The position numbers and the translations under genes are program-made. 43,913 nucleotides of DNA from Oscillospiraceae bacterium. Lineage in GTDB: Bacteria > Bacillota > Clostridia > Oscillospirales > Ruminococcaceae. Of this stretch, positions 8,508 to 17,474 are shown in pieces (the stretch's first letter is position 1; every line of letters starts with the position of its first letter). Under the pieces are notes generated by a model that saw nothing but the letters and a program-made list of their open reading frames with translations, was not told where the DNA came from and ran no database searches. The DNA lies in contig JAUNJJ010000020.1 in assembly GCA_030533325.1 (NCBI GenBank), positions 1 to 43,913 of the forward strand. The letters run 5' to 3'.

Positions 8508-9209
8508 TTATTTATTACCTGTGACAATATAAGGCTGAACAGCGCTTGCGAGAATATTAGCCGGCATAGTCTGAAGCCATATCTTACCAGGTCCGGTAAC
8601 CTTTGTGTTGAAAAAGCCTTCGCCGCCAAGAAGTGCATTACCAATCCCCTTTACGGTTTCAATGTCAATTGAACATGTAGCTTCCATAGCAGCAAGATAA
8701 CCTGTATCAATAAGCATAGACTGACCAGGCGCAAGATCATATTCGACAACACTTCCGTTAATCTCAAGGAAAACCATACCCTTGCCTGAAAACTTCTGCA
8801 TAATGAAACCTTCACCGCCGAAGAAACCGGCACCAACTTTCTTCTGGAAGAAGATGTCCATATTTACCCCGATTGTATTTGCAAGATAAGCGGACTTCTG
8901 AGCAACAATAGCGTTTTCACTTGTGTTAAAGCAGATAATATCTCCCGGGAAGGATGATGCAAATGCAATCTCTCCGCTTCCGCCTGTTGCGGAATATGTA
9001 TTTCTGAAAATTGATTCTCCGGTAACTGCACTCTTTGCCATCTTGCCAAGAGCTCCTAATAAACCGTTTCCGCCTGAGCCAAGTCCTGTTTTCATTTCCA
9101 TTGACGGTGTCATCCATGACATTGCACCCTTCTGACATTCGATGGATTCTCCCTGATCAAGTTTGCAGATCAGTACCGGAAGCGGTGTGTTTCTTACTTC
9201 ATACTGCAT
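8508..9209 (-). CDS. TIGR00266 / AIM24-family protein
   Basis: The protein has 233 residues and is rich in beta strands and glycine. The opening (MQYEVRNTPLPVLICKLDQGESI) and features such as KGAMSWM, GEGFIMQKFSGKG and LGGEGFFNTKVTGPG identify the TIGR00266 family, related to mitochondrial AIM24. The fold is a three-sided beta-prism; no enzyme activity is known. Expression in other bacteria is often linked to envelope stress or tellurite-type gene sets, but no such genes lie here. Five consecutive G residues precede the ATG by about 8 bases. The gene is monocistronic, with its own promoter and terminator. Confidence 0.88.
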   Translation of the reverse strand: MQYEVRNTPLPVLICKLDQGESIECQKGAMSWMTPSMEMKTGLGSGGNGLLGALGKMAKSAVTGESIFRNTYSATGGSGEIAFASSFPGDIICFNTSENAIVAQKSAYLANTIGVNMDIFFQKKVGAGFFGGEGFIMQKFSGKGMVFLEINGSVVEYDLAPGQSMLIDTGYLAAMEATCSIDIETVKGIGNALLGGEGFFNTKVTGPGKIWLQTMPANILASAVQPYIVTGNK

Positions 9210-9281
9210 AATTTTTTACCCCCATGTTTGTGTTTAATCAACTGAAGTAACTTCTTTTATGTAAATCAGTCACCCACAACA

Positions 9282-9310
9282 ATTATATCATTTTAAGTCC
9301 AATAAATCAA
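9282..9310 (-). promoter_or_regulatory. Promoter of the TIGR00266 gene
   Basis: TTGATT and TATAAT are separated by 17 bases on the minus strand, with TGA before the -10. It lies about 75 bases before the start codon. Confidence 0.6.
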
Positions 9311-9389
9311 TAGAATCATATATTTTCAGCATTATTTTTTTCAATATCTGTTTTCTTTCTGACAACACCAAAACAATGACAAAAAGAAT

Positions 9390-9875
9390 TCAAACAGTAA
9401 TTTTCACAAATTCCGCCCCTGTAAGTCCCGCAAGCTTATCCGGAGGAAGTTCAACCTGAGCACCGATTTTACCACCACTCACATATATTTTTTCAGAATT
9501 CAGTGCACTTTCATCAATAAATGTTTTAAACTGTTTTTTCATACCTACAGGTGAGCATCCGCCACGTATATATCCTGTTGTCTTAAGCAAATCCTTAACT
9601 GCAAGCATTTCCACTGACTTTACTCCTGCAGCTCTTGCCGCAGCTTTGAGATCAAGTTCTGCATCTACAGGAATGCAGAATACATAGTGCTCCGTTTTTC
9701 CGTCTGATTTTTTAAAATATGTTACAAGCGTCTTAAAACAGCATTCAAACGGAATCCCGAGTATCTGAGCTGTATGCATTCCGTCAATCTGTCCGTCTGG
9801 CTCATAAAAATGCGGTACATACGAAATTTTTTCCTTATCCAGTATACGCATGACATTTGTTTTATTATCCTTCAT
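9390..9875 (-). CDS. ybaK: Cys-tRNA(Pro) deacylase, YbaK/EbsC family
   Basis: The protein has about 161 residues, the usual family length. YbaK enzymes free tRNA(Pro) that was wrongly charged with cysteine, working in the cytoplasm after prolyl-tRNA synthetase. Family features include an N-terminal HFYEPDG segment, KTLVTYFKK with a conserved lysine, VSGGKIGAQVELPP and the GYIRGGCSPVGMKK stretch, which carries the glycine-rich substrate loop. Two ATGs compete: the upstream one (9884) directly abuts AGAGAGG with no spacer, while the ATG at 9875 has a nine-base gap and was chosen. The gene has its own promoter and no operon partner. Confidence 0.88.
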   Translation of the reverse strand: MKDNKTNVMRILDKEKISYVPHFYEPDGQIDGMHTAQILGIPFECCFKTLVTYFKKSDGKTEHYVFCIPVDAELDLKAAARAAGVKSVEMLAVKDLLKTTGYIRGGCSPVGMKKQFKTFIDESALNSEKIYVSGGKIGAQVELPPDKLAGLTGAEFVKITV

Positions 9876-9913
9876 AAAAAACATCCTCTCTGATTTCCAT
9901 TTTTCATATCATC

Positions 9914-9942
9914 ATGATAACAAAACAACAGAGAAATGTCAA
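9914..9942 (-). promoter_or_regulatory. Promoter of the YbaK-type gene
   Basis: TTGACA and TATCAT are separated by 17 bases on the minus strand, about 40 bases before the start codon. Confidence 0.65.
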
Positions 9943-9979
9943 CACATCCTTTATCCAGATTTTTTTGTTTATTTCCAGC

Positions 9980-10008
9980 TTTACAAATTTTATAATTTAT
10001 GATATAAT
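9980..10008 (+). promoter_or_regulatory. Promoter of the Wzz-like gene
   Basis: TTTACA and TATAAT are separated by 17 bases, with an extended -10 (TGA before TATAAT). Transcription would start near 10015. Confidence 0.65.
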
Positions 10009-10012
10009 AAAA

Positions 10013-10037
10013 GTGTTCTGTGCAGAAGGCAGAACAC
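10013..10037 (+). promoter_or_regulatory. Hairpin at the 5' end of the Wzz-like transcript
   Basis: GTGTTCTG and CAGAACAC can pair around a nine-base loop exactly where transcription should begin. It has no T tract, so it is not a terminator. It may stabilise the transcript or be an operator. Confidence 0.4.
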
Positions 10038-10071
10038 ATTTGGTTAATAATTAATGAATTAAGGAGAAAAA

Positions 10072-11592
10072 ATGGACAATCTTAATGAAAAATTCCTTAA
10101 TGTTACTCTAAAAAACGCCCAGGAGGAACATGAGGAAGAACAAATCAGTATCTCTATAGTAGGAATACTCAAAAACCTCAAGAGATTCTTTGCTTTGTGG
10201 TTATCCGCTACTATTATTGCTTCCATACTTGCTCTGGTAGCAACAGCCCTCGCAAAGCAGGACAGCTACAAGAAGATGGTTTCTCTTGTAAGCTTTACAT
10301 ATGACGGCGTTGAAAAGGGTCTTGATCCTAACGGAAATGAATTCAACATCAACACTCTCAAGAGTCCTCAGATTATTGAAAAAGCTCTTTCTGAACTCAA
10401 CCTTGAATCAAAGATGCTTGAAAACGTAAGAAAAAATATTTCTTTTGAAAGTATCAAACCAAAGGATGCTCTTGAAAAGCTTACCGCTTATAAAAATATA
10501 TTTGATGCCAATACAAACAACTCCATTTCTGCCATAGATCAGATTCTTAACACAAATAATTCAGCACATCCGACACAGTATAAAGTATACTTCGATTATG
10601 CACCTACAGGACTTTCAAGCACACAGGCTGCTGCCCTTCTCAATACAATGCTTGAAGGATACAGCGAGTACTTTATCGAAGCCTACGGATACAACAAGTC
10701 ACTCGGAAGTTCACTTTCAACTCTTGACTATAAGGATTATGACTATGCAGAAGCAATTGATGTTTTTGACAGCACACTTACCAAACTTTCAAACTATGTA
10801 AATCAGGTTGCTGAGACAGAAGATGCTGCTCGTTTCCGTTCTTCTGAAACCGGATATACTTTTGCGGATCTTAATGAGACTATCGCAACAGTAAGAAAAA
10901 TTGATCTTGACAGAATGTCTTCATATGTAACTGTCAATACGATTTCAAAAGATAAAGATTCATTACTCACATACTATTTATTCAGAGTAGAGACACTTGA
11001 AAGGCGCAAAAATGTCTGCATTGATAATCTTGCTTCAGTAAATGCCTCAATCGCAAACTATGAAAAGAACACAATAATGATGTTCGGTGCTAATGGAAAT
11101 GAAAACATGAATGTTTCCGCATCAAAAGCTACTGAAGAATATGACAAACTTTTCGAACAGAAACAGAAAATTCAGGAAGAACTTTCAGCAACTACTCAGA
11201 ACATTAATCTCTACAACAAGAGAATCGAAAGACTTAACGCTTCAACTACTGTTAATTCAGCAGCAAAAAAAGCTAAGGTTGAAGAAGAACTCGAAAAGCT
11301 TAACTCACAGATTGAAAAGCTTATTAATCTGGTAAACAAAACTACTGATGACTATTATGAGACAGTTGTTTTCTCAAAGGCATATAATATTCTTGTTCCT
11401 GCAAATTCATCATATGAAAATGCTACAAGAAATGCACTTAAAGATGCTACAATGCCAATCATAATTGCTGATGCAATTATCTTCGTAATATACTTTGCTG
11501 TTGCTGTTATTCTTTCATGCGTAGAAGAATACGCAAAGACTCACGAAGAGAAGAAGAAAAAAGATGAAGAAAATGCTGAACCAGCCTGTTGA
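10072..11592 (+). CDS. Wzz-like membrane protein with long extracytoplasmic coiled coil
   Basis: The protein has 506 residues. A short acidic cytoplasmic N-terminus is followed by a membrane segment near residues 40-62, a long outer domain, a second membrane segment near 466-490 and a charged Lys/Glu-rich tail. The outer domain contains heptad-like coiled-coil stretches around residues 300-425. This two-helix topology is that of Wzz/chain-length determinant proteins (polysaccharide co-polymerases), which set the length of surface polysaccharides. The protein is larger than typical Gram-positive members (about 230) and has no tyrosine kinase or glycosyltransferase neighbours, so an exopolysaccharide role is only inferred. 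It starts after AAGGAG and ends at a strong terminator. Confidence 0.65.
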   Translation: MDNLNEKFLNVTLKNAQEEHEEEQISISIVGILKNLKRFFALWLSATIIASILALVATALAKQDSYKKMVSLVSFTYDGVEKGLDPNGNEFNINTLKSPQIIEKALSELNLESKMLENVRKNISFESIKPKDALEKLTAYKNIFDANTNNSISAIDQILNTNNSAHPTQYKVYFDYAPTGLSSTQAAALLNTMLEGYSEYFIEAYGYNKSLGSSLSTLDYKDYDYAEAIDVFDSTLTKLSNYVNQVAETEDAARFRSSETGYTFADLNETIATVRKIDLDRMSSYVTVNTISKDKDSLLTYYLFRVETLERRKNVCIDNLASVNASIANYEKNTIMMFGANGNENMNVSASKATEEYDKLFEQKQKIQEELSATTQNINLYNKRIERLNASTTVNSAAKKAKVEEELEKLNSQIEKLINLVNKTTDDYYETVVFSKAYNILVPANSSYENATRNALKDATMPIIIADAIIFVIYFAVAVILSCVEEYAKTHEEKKKKDEENAEPAC

Positions 11593-11604
11593 TTCAGCAT
11601 ATAG

Positions 11605-11634
11605 AAAAAACCAGTCCGCACGGACTGGTTTTTT
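11605..11634. terminator. Bidirectional terminator between Wzz-like gene and coaBC
   Basis: The stem CCAGTCC/GGACTGG with loop GCAC has A6 on the left and a T run on the right. It ends the plus-strand Wzz-like gene and, read on the minus strand, the long que-pan-coa operon. Confidence 0.85.
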
Positions 11635-12824
11635 TATATTTTATTAACAATAAAATCAAGTATTCGCGAAGCAGTTTCATCTTTACTAAGCAGCGGCAGC
11701 TCTTCTTCATAATCCGGGGTTATCAGAGTTACTACATTTGTATCTCCTGCAAAACCCGCTCCAGCCTGACGAAGATTATTGGCACATATCATGTCAATAT
11801 TCTTTTTATTAAGCTTTGCTCTGGAGTTCTCAAGCATGTTTTCAGTTTCCATTGAAAATCCGCAGATAAACTGTCCCTTTCTTCTGTGTTCACCAAGATA
11901 TGCTAAAATATCCTGTGTCCTCTCAAGCGAAATACTCATATCACCAGACTTCTTTTTTATCTTTTGGTCACTTACTGAAGAAGGTCTGTAGTCGGCAACC
12001 GCAGCTGACTTTATAATAATATCGCAGTTTTCAAAGTTATCCCTAACGGCCTCGAACATATCCTGCGCCGAAACAATGTTTACTACATTTATAAACGGCG
12101 GCGGTTCAATATCAGTCGGTCCTTTTACCAGGGTAACCTCAGCACCCCTGAGCATAGCCTGTCTTGCAACTGCAAATCCCATTTTTCCGGTTGAATGATT
12201 TGAAATATATCTTACCGGATCTATTGACTCCTGAGTAGGCCCTGCTGTTACCAGAACTTTCTTTCCGGAAAGATCTTTTTCGCAGGCTATTTCACGAAGA
12301 ATATAATCAACAATCACCTTTTCAGTCGGAAGTTTACCCTTGCCGGTGTCACGGCAGGCAAGAATTCCTGTATCCGGTTCAATAAAATGATATCCAAATT
12401 CCTTAAGTTTCCTTATATTGTCCTGAACAATCGGATTTTCATACATGGCTGTATTCATTGCCGGTGAAATATAGCAGGGAGCATTTGTTGCCATAACAGT
12501 TGTAGACAGCATATCATCCGCAATTCCTGAAGCAATTTTTCCGATTATATCTGCGGATGCCGGAGCAATCATAAATATATCTGCCTTCTGTGCAAGAGAT
12601 ACATGAGCTACATGAAACTGAAAATTTCTGTCAAAAGTATCAACAAGGCATTTATTGTTTGTTATTGTTTCAAATGCAATTGGATTAATGAAGTTTACTG
12701 CATTTTTTGTCATGATAACATGGACATCGCAGTGAAGCTTTACAAGCATACTTGCAATATTTGCTGCTTTATATGCAGCTATTGAACCGGTTACCCCTAT
12801 AACAGCACATTTTCCTTTTAACAT
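11634..12824 (-). CDS. coaBC: Bifunctional phosphopantothenoylcysteine decarboxylase / phosphopantothenate-cysteine ligase
   Basis: The protein has about 396 residues, normal for CoaBC. The N-terminal CoaC flavoprotein half shows GVTGSIAAYKA, the active-site histidine motif AHVSLAQ, the PAMNTAMYENP motif and the ACRDTGKGKLP flap. The C-terminal CoaB half starts with VTAGPTQESIDPVRYI, has the NHSTGKMG loop and the KSAAVADYRP motif. Together they condense 4'-phosphopantothenate with cysteine and decarboxylate the product to 4'-phosphopantetheine for CoA. The ATG at 12824 is preceded by GGGAG with a seven-base gap, better than the longer frame from 12845. It follows panD by 51 bases, closing the operon with the pathway steps that use its product. 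Confidence 0.93.
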   Translation of the reverse strand: MLKGKCAVIGVTGSIAAYKAANIASMLVKLHCDVHVIMTKNAVNFINPIAFETITNNKCLVDTFDRNFQFHVAHVSLAQKADIFMIAPASADIIGKIASGIADDMLSTTVMATNAPCYISPAMNTAMYENPIVQDNIRKLKEFGYHFIEPDTGILACRDTGKGKLPTEKVIVDYILREIACEKDLSGKKVLVTAGPTQESIDPVRYISNHSTGKMGFAVARQAMLRGAEVTLVKGPTDIEPPPFINVVNIVSAQDMFEAVRDNFENCDIIIKSAAVADYRPSSVSDQKIKKKSGDMSISLERTQDILAYLGEHRRKGQFICGFSMETENMLENSRAKLNKKNIDMICANNLRQAGAGFAGDTNVVTLITPDYEEELPLLSKDETASRILDFIVNKI

Positions 12825-12875
12825 ATTTTTTCTCCCGTTAAACAATATGCAGGACCGCAGTCCTGCATGATTTTT

Positions 12876-13277
12876 TTACTCTCCGACCATTTCTTCTGTA
12901 AGAAGGCCGTGCTTTTCATAATCAAAAACTTTTTTTATCCTGTTTGATTCATCCACAAAGACTACTCTTGGTCTGTGTTCAGCAGCTTCTTCCGGAGTCA
13001 TTGAAGCATATGCCATGATTATAACCAGATCATCCTTCTGAACGCATCTTGCTGCCGCCCCGTTAAGACATACAACTCCTGAACCTTTTTCGCCGGATAT
13101 TACATATGTTTCAAATCTGTTTCCGTTATTGATATCAACTATATGAACTTTCTCATATTCGACTATACCTGCGGCATTCATGAGTTCTGAATCTATGGTA
13201 ATACTGCCGACATAATTAAGTTCAGATTGTGTTACAACAGCACGGTGAATTTTGCTTTTCAGCATAGAGATTTCCAT
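12876..13277 (-). CDS. panD: Aspartate 1-decarboxylase proenzyme
   Basis: The protein has 129 or 133 residues depending on the start. PanD makes beta-alanine from aspartate for pantothenate. The self-cleavage site is visible in NYVGSITID: cleavage before the serine creates the pyruvoyl group. The catalytic lysine and Tyr region lie in MLKSKIHRA and [10 protein letters not shown], and [11 protein letters not shown] is replaced by the equivalent [11 protein letters not shown]. Most homologues begin at MLKSKIHRA, here the ATG at 13265, but the first ATG (13277) has GGGG eleven bases upstream inside the end of panC. Either is possible. It starts six bases after panC. Confidence 0.92.
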   Translation of the reverse strand: MEISMLKSKIHRAVVTQSELNYVGSITIDSELMNAAGIVEYEKVHIVDINNGNRFETYVISGEKGSGVVCLNGAAARCVQKDDLVIIMAYASMTPEEAAEHRPRVVFVDESNRIKKVFDYEKHGLLTEEMVGE

Positions 13278-13283
13278 CTGTAA

Positions 13284-14129
13284 TTATTCCCCTTCGTAGA
13301 AATAGTTATCAATAAGTCTTGTTTTTCCAATATATACAGCAAGCGCAACCAGTGCACTGTTCTCAATTTTTGAAATCTGCTGCATTGTATCAAGTGATAC
13401 AACCTTAATATAATCTGTTTTTGCAAGTGGTTCAGCATCAACGATGGCAGACATCTGAGATGTGATTTCTGCAGAATCTCTTACACCTGCCGCAATAAGT
13501 TCTTCCGCCTTCTTTACGGCTCTTGAAAGCACAAGTGCCGCCTGCCTCTCTTCAGTATTGAGATATGTGTTTCTTGAACTCTTTGCAAGTCCGTCTTCTT
13601 CTCTTATTATCGGACATCCAATTATTTCGATATCCATATTAAGGTCTGTAACCATTCTCTTTATTACTGCAAGCTGCTGAGCATCTTTCTTTCCGAAGTA
13701 TGCTCTGTCAGGTTTTACTATATTGAAAAGCTTTGTAACAACAGTGCATACACCCCTGAAGTGACATGGTCTTGTAAGGCCGCAAAGCTCCTGTGTAAGA
13801 AGATTCATGTCAACAAATGACTGAAAGTTCTCCTCGTACATCTCACCGACATCCGGCGCAAAAATAAGATCTGCACCCGATTCAAGGCATTTTTCCTTGT
13901 CACGTTCAAGGTCTCTCGGATAGGAAGCAAGATCCTCTGTCGGACCGAACTGCATAGGATTAAGAAAAATACTCACTACGACTTTATCATTTTCACCTGC
14001 AGCTCTGATAAGGCTCTGATGACCTTCGTGAAGATAACCCATAGTAGGAACGAAACCTACTGAAAGTCCTTCTTTTTTCCACTGTTTAACTGTTTCTCTA
14101 ACTTCTTTTATTGTCTTTACAACAACCAA
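13284..14129 (-). CDS. panC: Pantothenate synthetase
   Basis: The protein has 281 residues, the usual size. PanC ligates pantoate and beta-alanine using ATP through a pantoyl-adenylate. It shows the nucleotide-binding PTMGYLHEGHQSLI (HxGH motif), NPMQFGPTEDLASYPR, the pantoate-binding CGLTRPCHFRGVCTVV, FGKKDAQQLAVI and the KSSRNTYL segment that stands in for KMSKS. It sits between panB and panD with short gaps (17 and 6 bases). Confidence 0.95.
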   Translation of the reverse strand: MVVVKTIKEVRETVKQWKKEGLSVGFVPTMGYLHEGHQSLIRAAGENDKVVVSIFLNPMQFGPTEDLASYPRDLERDKEKCLESGADLIFAPDVGEMYEENFQSFVDMNLLTQELCGLTRPCHFRGVCTVVTKLFNIVKPDRAYFGKKDAQQLAVIKRMVTDLNMDIEIIGCPIIREEDGLAKSSRNTYLNTEERQAALVLSRAVKKAEELIAAGVRDSAEITSQMSAIVDAEPLAKTDYIKVVSLDTMQQISKIENSALVALAVYIGKTRLIDNYFYEGE

Positions 14130-14146
14130 TGTTAAAACCTCTTTCC

Positions 14147-14992
14147 TTAACCATTCAGCCTTTCTGCAAGTTCAGCATAATCAGTTGTATCATTGTTTTT
14201 AAATGAATGTTCATCATCAGGAAATACACCTGACTGAATTTCAGAAATATATTCTGCAAACGCTTCCTTCATCATAGTTCCCACATCTGCAAATTTCTTC
14301 ACAAACTTAGGAGTAAAATCCGGATACATTCCAAGCATGTCCTGATAAACAAGTACCTGTCCGTCACATCCGTTTCCGGCTCCGATACCGATAGTCGGAA
14401 TAGTAAGAATTTCAGAAATGTACTTTGCAAGTTTGCACGGAACACATTCGAGTACTACCATACACGCTCCTGCCTTTTCTATCTCAAGAGCATCACTTAT
14501 CAGTTTAAGTGCTGCAGCTTCATCCTTGCCCTGAACTCTGAAACCGCCAAACACATTCAATGACTGCGGTGTCATTCCAAGGTGAGCAACTACAGGAATT
14601 GATGCCTCAGTTATTGCCTTTATCTGAGGACATACTGAAACACCTCCCTCGAGCTTAACTGCATTTGCACGACCTTCCTTCATAAGTCTGCCTGCATTTA
14701 CTACTGCATCGTAAACTGAAGTCTGATACGACATAAAAGGCATATCGGCAATTACAAACGCATTTTTTGCCCCTCTTGCAACTGCTGCTGTGTGGCTTAT
14801 CATATCCTCCATAGTTACGGAAATTGTATCCTCATATCCAAGCATTGTCATGCCAAGTGAATCACCGACCAGAATAGTATTGATTCCGGCTTCATCCATA
14901 ATCTTTGCTGTTGAATAGTCATAAGCTGTGAGCATTGAAATCTTTTCGCCGTTTTTCTTCTGTTCCTTTATTGTTGAAATTGTATTTTTCAT
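14147..14992 (-). CDS. panB: 3-methyl-2-oxobutanoate hydroxymethyltransferase
   Basis: The protein has 281 residues. PanB transfers a one-carbon unit from methylene-tetrahydrofolate to ketoisovalerate, giving ketopantoate. It has [11 protein letters not shown], the metal-binding [28 protein letters not shown] and the AHLGMTPQS and [17 protein letters not shown] segments typical of the (beta/alpha)8 fold. No panE or ilvC lies nearby to reduce ketopantoate, so that step is elsewhere. It begins only 25 bases after queF with GGGAGG before the ATG, and no terminator lies between them, so the pantothenate genes are probably read with the queuosine genes. Confidence 0.95.
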   Translation of the reverse strand: MKNTISTIKEQKKNGEKISMLTAYDYSTAKIMDEAGINTILVGDSLGMTMLGYEDTISVTMEDMISHTAAVARGAKNAFVIADMPFMSYQTSVYDAVVNAGRLMKEGRANAVKLEGGVSVCPQIKAITEASIPVVAHLGMTPQSLNVFGGFRVQGKDEAAALKLISDALEIEKAGACMVVLECVPCKLAKYISEILTIPTIGIGAGNGCDGQVLVYQDMLGMYPDFTPKFVKKFADVGTMMKEAFAEYISEIQSGVFPDDEHSFKNNDTTDYAELAERLNG

Positions 14993-15017
14993 TTATGTCA
15001 GGTCCTCCCGGAATTTC

Positions 15018-15509
15018 TTATCTGTTATCAACCTTTTCAGGATACATATCATGCTGAAGGAGACGATGAAAAGCAAACTTTTCCCATCTTGTCTTCGGTC
15101 TTCCGTAGTTGCAGTACGGATCAATAGATATGCCACCCCTTGGTGTGAACTTGCCCCAGACTTCGATATATTTTGGATTCATAAGCTTTATGAGATCCTT
15201 CATAATAATGTTTACGCAGTCTTCATGAAAATCTCCGTGATTTCTGAAACTGAAAAGATAAAGCTTGAGCGACTTGCTCTCAACCATCTTTTTATCCGGA
15301 ATATATGAAATATATATTGTCGCAAAGTCAGGCTGACCTGTAATAGGGCAGAGACTTGTAAATTCCGGACAGTTGAATTTTACAAAGTAATCATTTCCCT
15401 GATGTTTGTTTTCAAATGTCTCAAGAATCTGCGGTGAATAGTTATCCGGATACTTTACTTTCTGATTTCCGAGGAGAGTAACTCCTCCCATTTCCCTTTT
15501 TGTTCTCAT
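15018..15509 (-). CDS. queF: NADPH-dependent 7-cyano-7-deazaguanine (preQ0) reductase
   Basis: The protein has 163 residues, the short unimodular type. QueF reduces the nitrile of preQ0 to the amine preQ1, using a thioimide to the cysteine in [16 protein letters not shown]. The NADPH motif [20 protein letters not shown] is present with the catalytic His-Glu end. It starts at the ATG preceded by AAGGGG with a seven-base gap. Being in the same operon as queC, queD and queE, it completes the route from GTP to preQ1. Confidence 0.95.
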   Translation of the reverse strand: MRTKREMGGVTLLGNQKVKYPDNYSPQILETFENKHQGNDYFVKFNCPEFTSLCPITGQPDFATIYISYIPDKKMVESKSLKLYLFSFRNHGDFHEDCVNIIMKDLIKLMNPKYIEVWGKFTPRGGISIDPYCNYGRPKTRWEKFAFHRLLQHDMYPEKVDNR

Positions 15510-15522
15510 TTTCTAACCCCTT

Positions 15523-16203
15523 TCATATCATTGACGGATCACTGATCCCGTTTTCTTCAAATGCCCTTTGCCTGTCAAGACAGGTTCCGCATTTGCCGCA
15601 GGGCTTTTCCCCGCCGGTATAACAGCTCCATGTGAGTTCATACGGTACCTTCAGTTCAAGTCCTTTTTTCACCACATCTGCCTTTGTAAGATTTACAAAC
15701 GGTGCTTCTATTCTCAGATGATTTCCGCTTCCGATATATACTGCTCTGCCTATTGCTTCATTAAATTCAGCACTGCAGTCAGGATATGCATTTCCGGCTG
15801 CATCATCACTGTGTGCTCCATAGTAAATCACGCTGCAGCCCTTTGAGAGGGCAATACTTGCTGCTGAGGAAATAAACAAACCGTTTCTGAACGGAACATA
15901 AGTTGAAACCGGTTCCCCGCCCGTCTTTTTCAGCTGCTCTGCGTAGCTTTCAAGCGGAATATCTTCATCTGAACCTTCAAGCAGTGAACAGCTGCTGAAT
16001 GAAAAAATCTTTCCGAGATCAAGTTTTATAAGTTCTACATTATAGTATTCTGCAATTTTATCTGCTGATTCAATTTCTTTTTTATGCTTCTGTCCGTAAA
16101 ACACACAAAGAGCAGTTACATTTTCGCTTTTATATTTTTCAACAGCCATTGCAAGACAGGTTGTACTGTCAAGACCACCACTGAATAAAACAAGTGCTTT
16201 CAT
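15523..16203 (-). CDS. queC: 7-cyano-7-deazaguanine (preQ0) synthase
   Basis: The protein has 226 residues. QueC converts 7-carboxy-7-deazaguanine to preQ0 using ATP and ammonia. It opens with the PP-loop LFSGGLDSTTCL and ends with a four-cysteine zinc site in WSCYTGGEKPCGKCGTCLDR. The middle NGLFISSAASIA and GAHSDDAAGNAYPDC segments match the family. It starts seven bases after folE's stop and is followed 13 bases later by queF. Confidence 0.95.
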   Translation of the reverse strand: MKALVLFSGGLDSTTCLAMAVEKYKSENVTALCVFYGQKHKKEIESADKIAEYYNVELIKLDLGKIFSFSSCSLLEGSDEDIPLESYAEQLKKTGGEPVSTYVPFRNGLFISSAASIALSKGCSVIYYGAHSDDAAGNAYPDCSAEFNEAIGRAVYIGSGNHLRIEAPFVNLTKADVVKKGLELKVPYELTWSCYTGGEKPCGKCGTCLDRQRAFEENGISDPSMI

Positions 16204-16210
16204 TTATACC

Positions 16211-16789
16211 TTACCTCTGTAAAAATAATCTGTTCTGAAGCGCTGCGTCCGTGCGAAATCTTCCGCGAAGAGTGCTTGTTACAGTTTTCGAATTTGTTTT
16301 CTGAATTCCCCGTGCTGTCATGCAGCTGTGACATCCTTCGATAAGAACCGCAACATCTTCAGAACCTGTAATCTTCTGAACTATCTCTGCGATATCAGTT
16401 CCTATACGCTCCTGAAGCTGCAGTCTCTTTCCTACCATATCTGCAATTCGTGCGAGCTTGCTTATCCCTATAACTTTTCCTCTGGGAATATACGCAACAG
16501 CAACCTTCATATCATACATAAGTGCCATATGATGTTCACAGTAACTGAAAATATCTATATCCTTTACAATTACCATGTCATCTTCAGAATCGCTGTTTTC
16601 GGCTGTGAATGTTTTATTGAACATCTGCGCTATCTCATCGTTAGTATAGTTCATTCCCTCGAAAACTTTTTCGTACATACCTGCAACACGTTCAGGCGTA
16701 TCAACAAGACCTTCTCTGTCAGGATCATCGCCAAGAGCTTCAATTATACCCCGAATATGATACTTTATTGCTTCTGTATCTATTGCCAA
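16211..16789 (-). CDS. folE: GTP cyclohydrolase I
   Basis: The protein has 192 residues. FolE opens GTP to dihydroneopterin triphosphate, the precursor for folate and, here, for the QueD step. Zinc-site residues are visible in [13 protein letters not shown] and in [10 protein letters not shown], and GREGL-like [16 protein letters not shown] begins the core. The reading frame has no ATG upstream; it starts with TTG, with AGGAG 12 bases before. Its position inside the que genes suggests it supplies the queuosine pathway as well as, or instead of, folate synthesis. Confidence 0.93.
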   Translation of the reverse strand: MAIDTEAIKYHIRGIIEALGDDPDREGLVDTPERVAGMYEKVFEGMNYTNDEIAQMFNKTFTAENSDSEDDMVIVKDIDIFSYCEHHMALMYDMKVAVAYIPRGKVIGISKLARIADMVGKRLQLQERIGTDIAEIVQKITGSEDVAVLIEGCHSCMTARGIQKTNSKTVTSTLRGRFRTDAALQNRLFLQR

Positions 16790-16796
16790 CTTGTTT

Positions 16797-17462
16797 TCAC
16801 ACTCCTTTTTTATCAGGATCCCATATTATTTTGTGCAGCTGAAGCTGCATATTTACATTGTTAAGTTTATTTTCCTTCAGAAAATCAACAAGAACCTCAG
16901 GCTGGATTTTCCCGAATACAGGACTGATATAAATGTTGGTCTTTCCCTGAAGTTCAAATTTTTCTATTACCTGTTTTGCCCTGGCAAGATCCGCTTCATC
17001 GGAAACGACAAATTTTACTGTATCCTTCATATCGGCATGTCTGAAATTAAGCATATACATCTCATGCTCCATACCACTTCCGGGCAGCTTATAGTCAATG
17101 GTAAAGGAAGGGCGGTTTTCAATACTGAAAAACTGCATAACAGGAATACTTCCGTTTGTCTCAATCTCTACCCTGAGTGATCTGTCCGAGGCAAGTTTCT
17201 CGAGAAGAACGGATATTCCTTCCTGAATAAGCGGTTCACCTCCGGTAAGTGTGACATTTTTAATTCCTGTCTCCTTAATAAACCTGTAAATCTGATGTTC
17301 ATCCAGGACCTCAATCGGCTGTTTCATTGTATTTGCCCATCTTGTATCACAGTAGCTGCATTCAAGATTACAGCCACAGAATCTGATAAAAACAGCAAGC
17401 TGTCCAGCAAGCACACCTTCCCCGTTTATACTGATAAATTTTTCTGCAATATTAAAGTTCAT
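16797..17462 (-). CDS. queE: 7-carboxy-7-deazaguanine synthase, radical SAM enzyme
   Basis: The protein has 221 residues. QueE contracts 6-carboxytetrahydropterin to 7-carboxy-7-deazaguanine. The substrate-side [17 protein letters not shown] is followed by the iron-sulfur motif CNLECSYC (Cys-x3-Cys-x2-Cys) and TGGEPL for SAM binding. It starts 12 bases after queD and ends seven bases before folE. Confidence 0.94.
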   Translation of the reverse strand: MNFNIAEKFISINGEGVLAGQLAVFIRFCGCNLECSYCDTRWANTMKQPIEVLDEHQIYRFIKETGIKNVTLTGGEPLIQEGISVLLEKLASDRSLRVEIETNGSIPVMQFFSIENRPSFTIDYKLPGSGMEHEMYMLNFRHADMKDTVKFVVSDEADLARAKQVIEKFELQGKTNIYISPVFGKIQPEVLVDFLKENKLNNVNMQLQLHKIIWDPDKKGV

Positions 17463-17474
17463 TTTTTGTAAGCC

